DNA from: Spirochaetales bacterium
GTDB taxonomy: Bacteria > Spirochaetota > Spirochaetia > SZUA-6 > DRHE01
DNA: 64,000 bases
Reading direction: 5' to 3'
Assembly: GCA_030604195.1 (NCBI GenBank)
Contig: JAUVWI010000005.1
Coordinates: forward strand, 19,015 to 83,014
Both the position numbers and the translations under genes were made by a program. Under the pieces are notes generated by a model. It was not told where the DNA came from, ran no database searches, and saw nothing but the letters and a program-made list of their open reading frames with translations. Positions 42,299 through 51,558 of this stretch are shown piece after piece. Numbering within the stretch: the stretch's first letter is position 1; each line of letters opens with the position of its first letter.

Positions 42299-43605
42299 GG
42301 CTTTTCTTTCCTTTTTTTCTGGGCTTCAGATACCTTCGGGGAAGAAAGAAGGGGGGATTTTTCCCCTATCTGCGAGGTTCTATTATCGGCATAGCCTTAA
42401 GCTTAATTCCGCTGGTAGTTGTTTTAGAAGTGGCGGATGGTATGATAGAGGGAATTACCAGGCGTTATCTCGAGCTGGGCACCTATCACCTGCAAATTCA
42501 TTTAGACAGAAATAGCGTGGATGGGGACCATCAGGCAGTAAGGAAACTGCTTGAAGATAGTCCTGAGATTCGGCAGGTTTTCGAGGAACGCCAGGGAATG
42601 GGCCTTCTGTACTCTTCTGCTTCACGCTATGGCGTATCACTGCGCGCTGTAAGCCCGGAAATATATAGTGAAGATGAAAATTTCAGGAAATATTTTCAAA
42701 TTGTTGAAGGGGATTTCAATCTTGGCAGGGCAAATTCCATACTACTGGGTCAGGAAGTAGCCGCTATTCTTGAAGTAAAGGTGGGCGATGGAATTAAGGT
42801 GCTTACCTCAAAAATAAGAGAAGATGGCTCTTTTATACCTAAAGTCACCAGATTGAAGGTAACCGGCATCTTTGCCACCGGTTATCAGGAACTCGATCGG
42901 CTCTGGAGTTATATTCCGCTGAATACGGGACGCAGGATAATCCCTGAGGAGAATTCCAGTGATTTTTTTGGTATCAAGGTAGGAGACCCCTATAACCGGA
43001 TTGCCGAGCATGCGGCGCGACTTGGCTCCCTGCTTCCGGAGAGAACAAATATATATACCTGGTATGAATTGGAACGGGCCAATTATAAATCTTTCCAGAC
43101 TACAAAGGCCCTGCTTATTTTTATAATGGCTCTGATTGTGGTTGTAGCCTCGGTGAATATCTCCTCCGGGTTAATTATGCTGGTATTGGAGAAGAGGCAG
43201 GAATTAGGGATTCTCAAGAGCATAGGCGCCGGTCCCGCTGCAATTTCTTTATCGCTCCTGGTTTCCGGTTTTTCAGCCGGCTTGCTGGGCTCCCTGCTGG
43301 GTATTATTCTGGGATTGGCAATAGCTGTTAATATTAATGAGATCATCTGGGGTATCGAGTATGCTTTGAACCTGGGTTTGGCTGTAGGCCGAAATATACT
43401 GACGCCCCTTATAAATTTTACTGAAATCAAACCGGTGAAGATATTTGATTCAGCTTTTTACCTGGAACAGATTCCCATCAGGATTAAGTTGTTTGATCTT
43501 TTTTTGATTGCTTTCCTGACAATTCTCCTGGCTACCCTGGCAGCCTATCTACCGGCACGTAAAGCCGGACAAACAAAGCCTTTGGAGATAATAAGAAAGT
43601 ATTAA
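42295..43605 (+). CDS. lolE: Lipoprotein-releasing ABC permease LolC/LolE-type (second)
   Basis: 436 residues from ATG 42295 (ATGA overlap with lolD, GAAGAG ribosome site). An upstream in-frame ATG at 42265 lies inside lolD and would add ten residues unlike the family. The start Arg-Leu-Phe-Phe-Pro-Phe-Phe-Leu-Gly-Phe-Arg-Tyr-Leu matches the LolE N-terminus. It has one N-terminal span, a periplasmic domain and three C-terminal spans. It forms a heterodimer with the first permease in the predicted complex. Confidence 0.85.
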   Translation: MRLFFPFFLGFRYLRGRKKGGFFPYLRGSIIGIALSLIPLVVVLEVADGMIEGITRRYLELGTYHLQIHLDRNSVDGDHQAVRKLLEDSPEIRQVFEERQGMGLLYSSASRYGVSLRAVSPEIYSEDENFRKYFQIVEGDFNLGRANSILLGQEVAAILEVKVGDGIKVLTSKIREDGSFIPKVTRLKVTGIFATGYQELDRLWSYIPLNTGRRIIPEENSSDFFGIKVGDPYNRIAEHAARLGSLLPERTNIYTWYELERANYKSFQTTKALLIFIMALIVVVASVNISSGLIMLVLEKRQELGILKSIGAGPAAISLSLLVSGFSAGLLGSLLGIILGLAIAVNINEIIWGIEYALNLGLAVGRNILTPLINFTEIKPVKIFDSAFYLEQIPIRIKLFDLFLIAFLTILLATLAAYLPARKAGQTKPLEIIRKY

Positions 43606-43628
43606 TATTGAGCGGTTGCTTTGCGATC

Positions 43629-43682
43629 TTTACTCAATTTGCTCGTTTTACTCGTTTTGCTCACTTTGTTCGCTTTCTCTTT
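43629..43682 (+). repeat. 9-bp tandem repeats upstream of mcsA
   Basis: Six degenerate head-to-tail units of nine bases (TTTACTCAA, TTTGCTCGT, TTTACTCGT, TTTGCTCAC, TTTGTTCGC, TTTCTCTTT). They fill the pyrimidine-rich gap between lolE and mcsA, just ahead of a possible -35/-10 pair (TTGCTT 43681-43686, TATTTT 43704-43709). Period nine is visible by eye; whether a protein binds it is unknown. Confidence 0.65.
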
Positions 43683-43730
43683 GCTTTCTTCTGCAAAATG
43701 TTATATTTTTAGGGTAAAGCGAGAAATAAA

Positions 43731-44237
43731 TTGCGTTGCCAAATTTGTAAGAAAGAAACAGCAGTTATCCATATTGAACAGATAATGGGAAACAAGAGGG
43801 TCGATCTCCATCTCTGCGATGATTGTGCCCAGGAGCATGGAATCAATACTGTTGACAATAAAATTGAAGTATCTATTCCCGATCTTCTGATCGGTTTAGT
43901 TGCCAGGGGCAAACAGAGAGGTCCAATGCCGGCAAAATGTACTCAATGCGGCAGAAGCTGGCAGGAGATCAAAAAGGAGCAAAGGGTTGGCTGCAGCGAA
44001 TGTTATGCGCTTTTTAACCGGCCGATCCGTTCTTTTATAAGTAAAAACCGGCAAAATAGCGATCATCAGGGTAAATATCCCCGACGCCTTTTGCCATATA
44101 AGACTTTCCTGGTTGATGTGCTGAAATTGAAAGAGGAGCTGAAAGCGGCCCTGAAATGTGAGGATTATGAAGCTGCGGCCTCCTTGCGTGACCGTATCCA
44201 TAAGCTGGAGTGCTTTCCCCGGGGTGATAATGGCTGA
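43731..44237 (+). CDS. mcsA: McsA, zinc-finger activator of the McsB kinase
   Basis: 168 residues from a TTG start. Four Cys pairs (Cys-Gln-Ile-Cys; Cys-Asp-Asp-Cys; Cys-Thr-Gln-Cys; Cys-Ser-Glu-Cys) form the N-terminal zinc fingers, and a UvrB/UvrC-type motif (Leu-Lys-Glu-Glu-Leu-Lys, Asp-Tyr-Glu-Ala-Ala-Ala-Ser-Leu-Arg-Asp) lies near the C-terminus. In Bacillus McsA stimulates McsB arginine kinase and helps ClpC. The ribosome site is weak. It overlaps mcsB by eight bases. Confidence 0.87.
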   Translation: MRCQICKKETAVIHIEQIMGNKRVDLHLCDDCAQEHGINTVDNKIEVSIPDLLIGLVARGKQRGPMPAKCTQCGRSWQEIKKEQRVGCSECYALFNRPIRSFISKNRQNSDHQGKYPRRLLPYKTFLVDVLKLKEELKAALKCEDYEAAASLRDRIHKLECFPRGDNG

Positions 44238-45282
44238 GATAAGCAATTTTAAAGCTATAGAGGGTTTATTCTGTTCTGCCGGCCCTGATATGGATGTAGT
44301 TGTTTCCAGCAGGATCAGGCTGGCGCGCAATATTGTGGGCTATCCTTTCCCGCCAAAGCTGAAGGCCCAGGATGAGGAGAAGCTGCGCGATGAGGTTATT
44401 CAAGCCCTGACCGACCTTGATTTGAATTTTACCATGCTTCATCTGGATAATTTAAGCCTGACTGACAGACAAATACTGTTGGAGGAGAACCTTATTACCA
44501 GCAAACTGGTTGAGGCGAAAAACAAAGTGATAGCTTTAAACAATCACAGCTTCATTGTTGTAATGATTAATGCTGAAGATCATCTACGCCTCGTAGCAAT
44601 GCAAAGCGGCCTGGCACTGGAAGAGAGTTACCAGGCTGTAAATCAGATTGATAATCAGCTGGAAGAGCATTTGCAATTTGCCGCGACCTATGAGTGGGGT
44701 TATCTCAATACCTCTTTTTCCGATCTGGGAACCGGTATGAGAGCATCCGTTCTTCTCCACCTGCCCGGCTTAATTGCCGATTCTACTATTGATGAGGCTG
44801 TAAGCACAGCTTCAGAGTTGGGTTTGAAGGTTAAGAGCTATGCGGGGGCCGGTGAAGTTTCTTTGGGGGGCATGTATCAGTTTTCCAATGCAGCCAGCCT
44901 GGGCAGCAGCGAAGTCGAAATTATTGACGCTCTGGAGATGATGGTTCTGGAAATTGTGGATTTTGAACGTCAATCCCGCGAGAATATGCTCAATACAGGG
45001 CGAATAGAGATCGAAGACAGGGTTTTTCGCGCATTGGGAGTGCTCAAACATTGCCGCAGGATATCCGCGGTTGAAGCCATAGAGCTTTTATCTCAGCTAC
45101 GCCTGGGAATCAGTCTTGGATTGATTGATAATTTAAGTATAGAGAAGGCAACCGCCCTGCTTTTTCTCTGCCAGAGCGCGCATATAAAAAAAATACTTGA
45201 AAAAATGGATGACGGGGCGGATACTAATTTAGTAGATTATACTAGAGCTGAAATTGTGCGGGAAGCTTTGGAGGATAAATAA
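44230..45282 (+). CDS. mcsB: McsB-type protein arginine kinase homologue with altered active site
   Basis: 350 residues from ATG 44230 (GGGGTG site, overlaps mcsA), the normal McsB length. Phosphagen-kinase features are present: Ser-Ser-Arg-Ile-Arg-Leu-Ala-Arg-Asn-Ile, Asn-Ala-Glu-Asp-His, Leu-Gly-Thr-Gly-Met-Arg-Ala-Ser, and the C-terminal Glu-Asp-Arg-Val-Phe-Arg-Ala-Leu. However, the stretch that reads Thr-Ala-Cys-Pro-Thr-Asn in McsB is Asn-Thr-Ser-Phe-Ser-Asp here (catalytic Cys becomes Ser162), and the Gly-Glu-Gly-Ser-Glu-Ala segment is Gly-Ala-Gly-Glu-Val-Ser, so its Glu residues are displaced. It may be catalytically weak or dead, or use a different mechanism. An earlier in-frame ATG (44158) lies inside mcsA. 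Confidence 0.85.
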   Translation: MAEISNFKAIEGLFCSAGPDMDVVVSSRIRLARNIVGYPFPPKLKAQDEEKLRDEVIQALTDLDLNFTMLHLDNLSLTDRQILLEENLITSKLVEAKNKVIALNNHSFIVVMINAEDHLRLVAMQSGLALEESYQAVNQIDNQLEEHLQFAATYEWGYLNTSFSDLGTGMRASVLLHLPGLIADSTIDEAVSTASELGLKVKSYAGAGEVSLGGMYQFSNAASLGSSEVEIIDALEMMVLEIVDFERQSRENMLNTGRIEIEDRVFRALGVLKHCRRISAVEAIELLSQLRLGISLGLIDNLSIEKATALLFLCQSAHIKKILEKMDDGADTNLVDYTRAEIVREALEDK

Positions 45283-47768
45283 TGTTTAAAGGGTTAACAC
45301 AGCGGGCCCAGAAGGTTCTCACCATTCTCGCCCAGGAGGAAGCAAAACGTTTCCATTCTGAGCAGCTTCTCCCGGAGCATGTTATTTTATCTCTTTTGAA
45401 AGATGGCCAGGGTGTAGCAGTGAAAGCGCTGCAGAAAGCAAAAGTCGATATCGGTGAAATGCAGCTGGAAATAGAAAACAGTCTTCCCATGGGGAAAGGG
45501 GGGCTTATCCTGGGCGATGTACCCCCCTCAAGGCGGGGAAAGAAAATTCTGGAAGAATCGGCTGAAGAAGCGAGAAGCATGGGTCATGAATATATTGGGA
45601 CGGAACATCTATTACTCGCCGCAGTGCGGGAAGAGGGAAGTATATCGGCGCGCTATCTGACCCGTCACGGTGTTGCTTTTAATGTTCTTCGCGATATCAT
45701 TACCCGCATTAACGGAGTCAATAATACCTATCAATCCGAGCAGGGCAGGAAGAAGAATCTGGCTGCGGCTAGAAAGACTACCCCGACACTGGATGAATTC
45801 AGTCGTGATCTGACCAGTCTGGCCAGAGAGGGTAAACTTGATCCGGTAATTGACAGAAAGAAGGAAATCAGGCGGGTTATACAGATATTGGCCCGCCGGA
45901 CCAAGAATAATCCTGTCTTGATTGGTGAACCGGGAGTGGGCAAAACGGCAATTGTGGAGGGTTTGGCTCAGATTATTGTACGGGGATCGATACCCTCTGT
46001 TCTTGCAGGGCGCCGGGTTGTAACCCTGGATCTTGCCTCTTTAGTGGCGGGCACCAAGTACCGCGGCGAATTTGAAGAACGGTTAAAGAGGGTACTGAAG
46101 GAAATCCTTAAAACACGTGAAGTAATCCTGTTCATCGATGAACTGCACACCATTATCGGAGCCGGCGGCGCTGAGGGGGCTATCGATGCCTCCAATATGT
46201 TGAAACCTGCTCTTTCCAGGGGGGAACTGCAGTGCATCGGGGCAACAACCCTGAATGAGTATAAAAAATATATTGAAAAGGATGCGGCTTTAGAGCGAAG
46301 ATTTCAGGCGATCTACGTTGATGAACCAACTGTTGAGGAAACTGTGGAGATTCTTAAGGGAATTAAAGATCAATATGCCAAACATCACCGGGTAACCTAT
46401 ACCTTCGAAGCTTTAGAAACCGCGGCAAACCTTTCCAGCAGGTATATTACCGAACGTTTCCTTCCGGATAAGGCTATCGATCTTATCGACGAAGCGGGGT
46501 CCCGCAAGCGAATCGGTAATAGTGTTCCTCCCGGAGAATTGAGCGAACTGGAGAAGGAGATCGAGGGTCTTACCTACGAGAAAATTGCCCTGGTGAATAA
46601 CCAGAACTATGAACAGGCTGCGGCAATTCGTGACACACTGAAAGAGCTTAGGGCAAAAGTCGATAGTTTTAAGCGGGAATGGGAGAGTTCAATAAAAGTA
46701 GAAGAAAATCTGGTTGATGCCGAAGATATTCAATCTATCATTTCAGAAATTACCGGAATACCTTTATCAAGTATTGCCCAGAGTGAATCGGCAAAGCTTC
46801 TGCAGATTGAGGAAGAGCTGCACAACTCGGTGGTCGGGCAGGATCAGGCTATTTCGGTTATCGCTTCGGCAATAAGACGCTCACGCACTGGTTTGAGCTC
46901 ACCCAAAAGGCCCATGGGCTCCTTTATTTTCCTCGGGCCAACCGGTGTGGGTAAAACCCTGCTGGCCAAGACTCTTGCTGAATTTCTTTTTGGCAATCCT
47001 GAGGCTTTGGTCCGTATTGATATGTCTGATTTTATGGAAAAACATAATGTTTCACGCCTGGTTGGCGCCCCTCCCGGATATATCGGCTATGAAGAAGGAG
47101 GACTGTTAACCGAAAAAATACGCAGGAGACCGTATAGTGTAATTCTTCTGGATGAGATCGAGAAAGCACATCCAGATGTTTTTAATCTCCTGCTTCAGGT
47201 TCTCGAAGAGGGGCAGTTGCAGGATAATCTGGGCCACCTGGTTTCTTTTCGTAATACGGTGCTTATTATGACCTCAAATGCCGGAGCCCGTGAGATAAGT
47301 AAGGAATCAGCGCTCGGTTTTCAGATGACAGAAGGGACGCTGCACTTTGCTGAAATAAAAAGCTCAGCGCTTAATGAACTGAAGCGCCTCTTCAATCCGG
47401 AATTTATCAACCGGGTGGATGAGATTGTGGTGTTTCACTCTCTCAATAAGATACACCTTGCTGCAATACTGGAAATTATGATCTGCGAAATACAGGGACG
47501 TCTGCTTGAACAGAATATTACCCTGGAGATACGCAAGGGAGTAAAAGAATATCTTGTGGAAAAAGGGTATGATGAAAAGTTCGGCGCCCGTCCCTTAAGA
47601 CGTATTCTGCAGAAGGAGGTAGAGGACCCTCTCTCAGTGGAAATGTTAAAAGGGCGCTTCCCGCAGGGCAGTTCAATTGTAGTGGATCTTAAAGAAAAAA
47701 ATATTGTTTTTCGTCCTAAACGCACCAAGAAGAGCCTGGTTTTAAAAAAGGAGCTTGTGGTTGGATGA
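45282..47768 (+). CDS. clpC: AAA+ unfoldase ClpC
   Basis: 828 residues. Double Clp-N repeats (about 1-145), the first AAA domain with Gly-Glu-Pro-Gly-Val-Gly-Lys-Thr-Ala, a ClpC-type middle domain containing a UVR motif (Tyr-Glu-Gln-Ala-Ala-Ala-Ile-Arg-Asp), and the second AAA domain with [10 protein letters not shown] and Asp-Glu-Ile-Glu-Lys-Ala-His. The UVR motif and spacing distinguish it from ClpA/ClpB. With ClpP it would degrade proteins handed over by McsA/McsB. Its ATG overlaps the mcsB stop by one base. No ctsR repressor gene lies in the cluster. Confidence 0.94.
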   Translation: MFKGLTQRAQKVLTILAQEEAKRFHSEQLLPEHVILSLLKDGQGVAVKALQKAKVDIGEMQLEIENSLPMGKGGLILGDVPPSRRGKKILEESAEEARSMGHEYIGTEHLLLAAVREEGSISARYLTRHGVAFNVLRDIITRINGVNNTYQSEQGRKKNLAAARKTTPTLDEFSRDLTSLAREGKLDPVIDRKKEIRRVIQILARRTKNNPVLIGEPGVGKTAIVEGLAQIIVRGSIPSVLAGRRVVTLDLASLVAGTKYRGEFEERLKRVLKEILKTREVILFIDELHTIIGAGGAEGAIDASNMLKPALSRGELQCIGATTLNEYKKYIEKDAALERRFQAIYVDEPTVEETVEILKGIKDQYAKHHRVTYTFEALETAANLSSRYITERFLPDKAIDLIDEAGSRKRIGNSVPPGELSELEKEIEGLTYEKIALVNNQNYEQAAAIRDTLKELRAKVDSFKREWESSIKVEENLVDAEDIQSIISEITGIPLSSIAQSESAKLLQIEEELHNSVVGQDQAISVIASAIRRSRTGLSSPKRPMGSFIFLGPTGVGKTLLAKTLAEFLFGNPEALVRIDMSDFMEKHNVSRLVGAPPGYIGYEEGGLLTEKIRRRPYSVILLDEIEKAHPDVFNLLLQVLEEGQLQDNLGHLVSFRNTVLIMTSNAGAREISKESALGFQMTEGTLHFAEIKSSALNELKRLFNPEFINRVDEIVVFHSLNKIHLAAILEIMICEIQGRLLEQNITLEIRKGVKEYLVEKGYDEKFGARPLRRILQKEVEDPLSVEMLKGRFPQGSSIVVDLKEKNIVFRPKRTKKSLVLKKELVVG

Positions 47769-50671
47769 GAAAGGCGTTAGGCCTGATCTTGCTCTTCTTT
47801 CTCTTCCAGGCAAGTCTGCTTTCCGGGGAGAGCGCAGAACAGCTTTTACTGGCCGGCCGGAAAGCCTTTTCTCAAAAATTTTTCAGTAGCGCCGCCAGGA
47901 ACTTCAGTAAACTGGCTGAAGATTATCCGGAAGATTCCCGCGCCGATGATGCGGAATATCTGTTATGCGTATCCTTGTTTTATCTTGGTGATTATCAGAA
48001 GTGTCTCACCACCCTGCTTGGCTTCAAGAGGAAATATCAGAACTCCAAATATCTTAACTATACTGATTACTGGCAGGGTAACGCGCTTTTTTACCTCGGA
48101 CGCAAAGAGGAAGCTCTTGAATTATTAAGGAGTCAGATAGCAGGATATCCCGGCGAATTATATTTTCTTAAATATTCACTGCTTCTTGAAGGCATCATTC
48201 TGGAGGAGCTTAAGCAGAGGGAAGAGGCAATTGAGGTTTACCGTCAGCTGGTTCAGCTTCTCATCGACAGCGCTGTAGCCGATAATCTTATGCCCGAAGC
48301 GCTTTATCGCCTGGGCGGCGTAGAGTTGGAGCTTAACCATTTCTTAAAAGCACGTTCAATATTCTCCCGCCTGCTTTTTGATTACCCGGAAAGCTCTTTT
48401 TCAAGCAACGCTCTCTTTTTTCTGGCTGAGAGCTATTATTTTCTTGAAGATTTTCAGGCAGCCTTTGACAGGTATGAAAGGGCAGGGGCAGCTTTTCCCG
48501 GTCATCCCTATGGCGATACAATAATTTTTCGGATGAGCAGAATACTCGCCCGCAGGGGCAGGCTCCAAGATGCTCTGGGATATCTGGAAAAGCTGGAGTC
48601 TTCTTTTCCGGCGAGCAGCCATTTGCAGGAATTGGAGCAATTGAGGGGGGAAATATACTTTGATTTAAAGGTTTATGACCGGGCGGTAATTGCCTACAGG
48701 AAGGCCATACCGCTTGTCAAGGATAAAGATGAACTCCAGGCGCTGAACTATAACCTGGCCATGGCAGCTTATCTTGCCGGTTTTAAGGAAGAAGCGGTTG
48801 AACACTTTGCCATATCGGCTGCCGGTGAAGAAAAGAAGACTAAAGAAAGCGCTCTGTTCAATCTTGGTGTGGCCCTGGCTGATCTAAATAGAAACAGTGA
48901 TGCTATAGAGAGCCTTAAAGGTTTTACCGAAACCTTTGCTGCGAGTGTTCACTTGCAGGAAGCCCTGACTCTTTTGGGAAACCTTTACAGCCTTGTCGGT
49001 TCAGCAGCGCAAGCGGAAGAGGTCTTTACCAGGTTAATTTCCTATTATCCCGATTCTCCGGAAAAGTATGAATATTATTTTAAAAGGGGAAGTTCCCGGC
49101 GGGAGCAGAATAATAATATCAAGGCTTTAAAAGATTTCCAGGTAGTAATAAAAGATCTTCCTAATTCGGAAATGGGCCGGGAGAGCCTCTACAATGTAGG
49201 TTATATATATTCTCAAAAAAATGAGTACCGCCGGGCTCTTTCTTATTTTACCCGCATACTTGATGGAGAGAGTAAAGCAGAGCTAACCAATCGAACCCTG
49301 TTAGCCACTGGTTTCTGCCGCTATAATCTTGGTGAATATGAAGAGTCTTTAGCCGATTTCACCCGGCTCGCCGCTGCAGGTGATGTTGCCTGGAGCGGTC
49401 AGGGCGTTTTCCACCAGGGCCGTGTACTCTATAAGTTGGAGAAGCTGCCGGAGGCTGCCAAAAGCTTCAGCAGGGCCGCCAGGGAGTTAAGTTCTTCAAG
49501 CGGCCGCGCTGAGGCAATATTCTGGCAGGGATTAACGGAATTCCGATTGAATAATCTGGAGCCGGCCAGAGATATATTTCTGTCAATACCGGTGCTATAT
49601 CCTGATAATAAGCGAATTGCCGAAAGTTTTTACCGGGCCGGCCTCTGTGAAGCTGCGCTAAGGAATTACGCCGAAAGCGTAGAGTACTTTGACAGGTCCC
49701 TGGAATTAAGCGGCAGAAAAACTTCAGTTGCCACTGATACCCTGAAAGATTCCGCAGCTACTCTTCTGCAGGAGGAAGCCCTGTATGAAAAAGGCTTCAG
49801 TCTTTTCATGATAGGAAAACGCCGGGAGGCTGAAGCAGCCCTGCAGAGACTGGCAGAGGATTTTCCGGGGAGCCCTCTGGTTCCGGAGGGTTATTACCGC
49901 CTGGCTCAACATGATTACGAGCAGCAGCGCTATAGGGAAAGCCTGGAAGGGTTTGTCTTGCTTTACAGTGTGTATACGGAATCTAAGGCCGGCGGTTCCG
50001 CTCTCTATTGGGCCGGGGCTTCATCAGTTGCTTTAGCTGAATATGGAGAGGCGTTGGATCTTTTCTGGCGCTACCTGAAAAGAGTTCCTGAAGGCAGTTA
50101 TACTAAAGCAGCTTTACAGGAGATTAAAGAGATCCTGACCACAATTGCCCCCCATACCGCCCTCTCTTTTCTTGATAAGGCGGAGAAAGAAGAGGATGTG
50201 CCTGCCTGGCTAAAGAATAGTCTGCGCTATGAGTATGCTGCTGCGGTCTTCGACCAACGGCGGGAAGAGGCTTTCGCTCTCCTGCAAAAGATCAGGCAGG
50301 AGGGTCCTGAAGAACCGGTAAAGAGCAGGAGTAATTTTTTGATCGGCAGGTATTATCAGGAAAATGGAGAGCTCCGGCGCGCTCTGGATATATTTTATAC
50401 CCTTGCTGAACTACGAGCGGACAGGACCGGAGCTGCGGCACAGATGAACATTGCCCGAATTCTCAAGAGTATGGATAAGAGAGAAGAGGCGGCTTTCGAA
50501 TATTTAAAGGTAAGTTATATTTTCCCTGACTATCCTGATCTGGTTGAGGAAGCAATCTTTGAGGCGATTCTGCTGTTCAGATCCCTGGGCGCCATGGATA
50601 AGGCGCAGCAGCTGTATATTAAATTGAAGAATGATTTCCCTCTTAGCCGCCGGATTATTGAGCTGGAATAG
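47765..50671 (+). CDS. Large exported TPR-repeat protein
   Basis: 968 residues: a signal peptide (cut near Leu-Ser-Gly) and then essentially continuous TPR-like helical pairs (~34 residues each, Ala/Leu/Tyr-rich with repeating Tyr-Pro-x-Ser/Asp) to the C-terminus, more than 20 units. The Phe-x-x-Tyr-Pro-x-Asp/Ser spacing recalls BamD/YbgF-type periplasmic TPR proteins. It overlaps clpC by four bases. Envelope scaffolding or cell-wall assembly is plausible, but no specific role can be named. Confidence 0.75.
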   Translation: MRKALGLILLFFLFQASLLSGESAEQLLLAGRKAFSQKFFSSAARNFSKLAEDYPEDSRADDAEYLLCVSLFYLGDYQKCLTTLLGFKRKYQNSKYLNYTDYWQGNALFYLGRKEEALELLRSQIAGYPGELYFLKYSLLLEGIILEELKQREEAIEVYRQLVQLLIDSAVADNLMPEALYRLGGVELELNHFLKARSIFSRLLFDYPESSFSSNALFFLAESYYFLEDFQAAFDRYERAGAAFPGHPYGDTIIFRMSRILARRGRLQDALGYLEKLESSFPASSHLQELEQLRGEIYFDLKVYDRAVIAYRKAIPLVKDKDELQALNYNLAMAAYLAGFKEEAVEHFAISAAGEEKKTKESALFNLGVALADLNRNSDAIESLKGFTETFAASVHLQEALTLLGNLYSLVGSAAQAEEVFTRLISYYPDSPEKYEYYFKRGSSRREQNNNIKALKDFQVVIKDLPNSEMGRESLYNVGYIYSQKNEYRRALSYFTRILDGESKAELTNRTLLATGFCRYNLGEYEESLADFTRLAAAGDVAWSGQGVFHQGRVLYKLEKLPEAAKSFSRAARELSSSSGRAEAIFWQGLTEFRLNNLEPARDIFLSIPVLYPDNKRIAESFYRAGLCEAALRNYAESVEYFDRSLELSGRKTSVATDTLKDSAATLLQEEALYEKGFSLFMIGKRREAEAALQRLAEDFPGSPLVPEGYYRLAQHDYEQQRYRESLEGFVLLYSVYTESKAGGSALYWAGASSVALAEYGEALDLFWRYLKRVPEGSYTKAALQEIKEILTTIAPHTALSFLDKAEKEEDVPAWLKNSLRYEYAAAVFDQRREEAFALLQKIRQEGPEEPVKSRSNFLIGRYYQENGELRRALDIFYTLAELRADRTGAAAQMNIARILKSMDKREEAAFEYLKVSYIFPDYPDLVEEAIFEAILLFRSLGAMDKAQQLYIKLKNDFPLSRRIIELE

Positions 50672-50686
50672 GACCTCCATCAAATA

Positions 50687-51007
50687 TCAGTTTCTAATAT
50701 AGGTTTTTCCTGTATCTCCTACTTTTCTTTGAGGAAATTCCAACACGTTCTTAGGCTCATACTGTAAAGCTTTCCAGAGATCTAATTTCGTCTGCATATT
50801 TAACCAACTTGCCGGACTTGTCCTGGTAGCTTTAGCAATTCTTAAAGCCATTTCAGGACTTAGTGATGATTTTTGATTAACCAACTCCGATAGCGTTTTC
50901 CGCGTAACCCCAAGATCTTTTGCAGCTTCGGTTATCGTAAGATCTAGTGGTTTAATCACATCCTCGAGAAGTATTTCTCCTGGATGTGTCGGCTTTCTAC
51001 TCATCAT
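50687..51007 (-). CDS. higA: HigA-type antitoxin (XRE/HTH)
   Basis: 106 residues from ATG 51007, seven bases after GGAGGG; an earlier in-frame ATG at 51064 lies inside higB. The N-terminal Pro-Thr-His-Pro-Gly-Glu-Ile-Leu is the hallmark of HigA antitoxins. A helix-turn-helix follows (Thr-Glu-Ala-Ala-Lys-Asp-Leu-Gly-Val-Thr-Arg-Lys-Thr-Leu-Ser). It neutralises HigB and represses its own operon. It lies 16 bases after higB on the same strand. Confidence 0.9.
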   Translation of the reverse strand: MMSRKPTHPGEILLEDVIKPLDLTITEAAKDLGVTRKTLSELVNQKSSLSPEMALRIAKATRTSPASWLNMQTKLDLWKALQYEPKNVLEFPQRKVGDTGKTYIRN

Positions 51008-51023
51008 ATTTTTTCCCTCCAAA

Positions 51024-51302
51024 TTAATGATAGTCTTTGTAATCCACCACGATAGCATCTTCATCTTCGAACTGAAATGTAACCCGCCAGTTTCCAGTTA
51101 CTCGCACAGACCATGTTCCCTTGTCCTTTCCTAATAATTGATGGAGCTTATATCCAGGCAAGTTCATGTCCGATGATTGTAACGATGCATCAAGTCTATC
51201 AAGGATACGTGACAATTTTGAGGCGTGTTCCGGTTTAATACCCTTCCTGTTTCCGCTCTCGAAAAACTTGCGTAATCCTTTGTGCTTGAAGGATTTTATC
51301 AT
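51024..51302 (-). CDS. higB: HigB-type mRNA interferase toxin
   Basis: 92 residues of the RelE/HigB fold. It begins Met-Ile-Lys-Ser-Phe-Lys-His-Lys-Gly-Leu, and the core ends Trp-Ser-Val-Arg-Val-Thr-Gly-Asn-Trp-Arg-Val-Thr-Phe-Gln-Phe, matching the catalytic Arg-containing strands. As a toxin it would cleave ribosome-bound mRNA. The toxin-first order is typical of hig modules. The ATG has no ribosome binding site and lies ten bases after a strong -10 box. Confidence 0.9.
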   Translation of the reverse strand: MIKSFKHKGLRKFFESGNRKGIKPEHASKLSRILDRLDASLQSSDMNLPGYKLHQLLGKDKGTWSVRVTGNWRVTFQFEDEDAIVVDYKDYH

Positions 51303-51312
51303 CTATAAGAAC

Positions 51313-51341
51313 AATATAGCTTGTAACCCGTTACGTGTCAA
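51313..51341 (-). promoter_or_regulatory. higBA promoter with palindromic operator in the spacer
   Basis: On the minus strand, consensus TTGACA (51341-51336) and TATATT (51318-51313) are exactly 17 bases apart. The spacer contains the perfect palindrome GTAAC-GG-GTTAC (51334-51323), a likely HigA binding site that would block RNA polymerase. Confidence 0.75.
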
Positions 51342-51342
51342 T

Positions 51343-51558
51343 ACCCGGAAGTGGATGGAGAAGTATTTTGATGCCTTCCTCTATATGGCCAACTGGTAAA
51401 GCCGCTGGTTAATGTTTAGACTTCCGGTAAGACTGATAGAACCCGGTATGGTATGGCCCTATTGTACAGAAAACTGTCTGTCGCACCGCATCCATGGTGA
51501 CGATATCATCATCTCGTTCTACTCCGAGGAAGAGGATTACGAATGGACCGACGGAGAT
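51343..51558 (+). pseudogene. Remnant of a conserved uncharacterised protein, with an in-frame stop
   Basis: One frame reads Arg-Lys-Trp-Met-Glu-Lys-Tyr-Phe-Asp-Ala-Phe-Leu-Tyr-Met-Ala-Asn-Trp, then TAA, then Ser-Arg-Trp-Leu-Met-Phe-Arg-Leu-Pro, Tyr-Cys, and Ile-Ile-Ile-Ser-Phe-Tyr-Ser-Glu-Glu-Glu. It matches a widespread family I know only as uncharacterised, in which the segment reads Ala-Asn-Trp-Gly-(Ser/Thr)-Arg-Arg-Leu-Met. The stop replaces the Gly, and both ends are missing. The 3' limit coincides with the opposing remnant below. Confidence 0.55.

Noticed and set aside
43629..43682. CRISPR or protein-coding repeat
   Set aside because: The 9-bp units are degenerate and without spacers, and no reading frame with a start spans them.
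44158..44229. Longer McsB starting inside mcsA
   Set aside because: The added residues are the mcsA UVR-motif codons read in another frame; ATG 44230 gives the normal McsB N-terminus.
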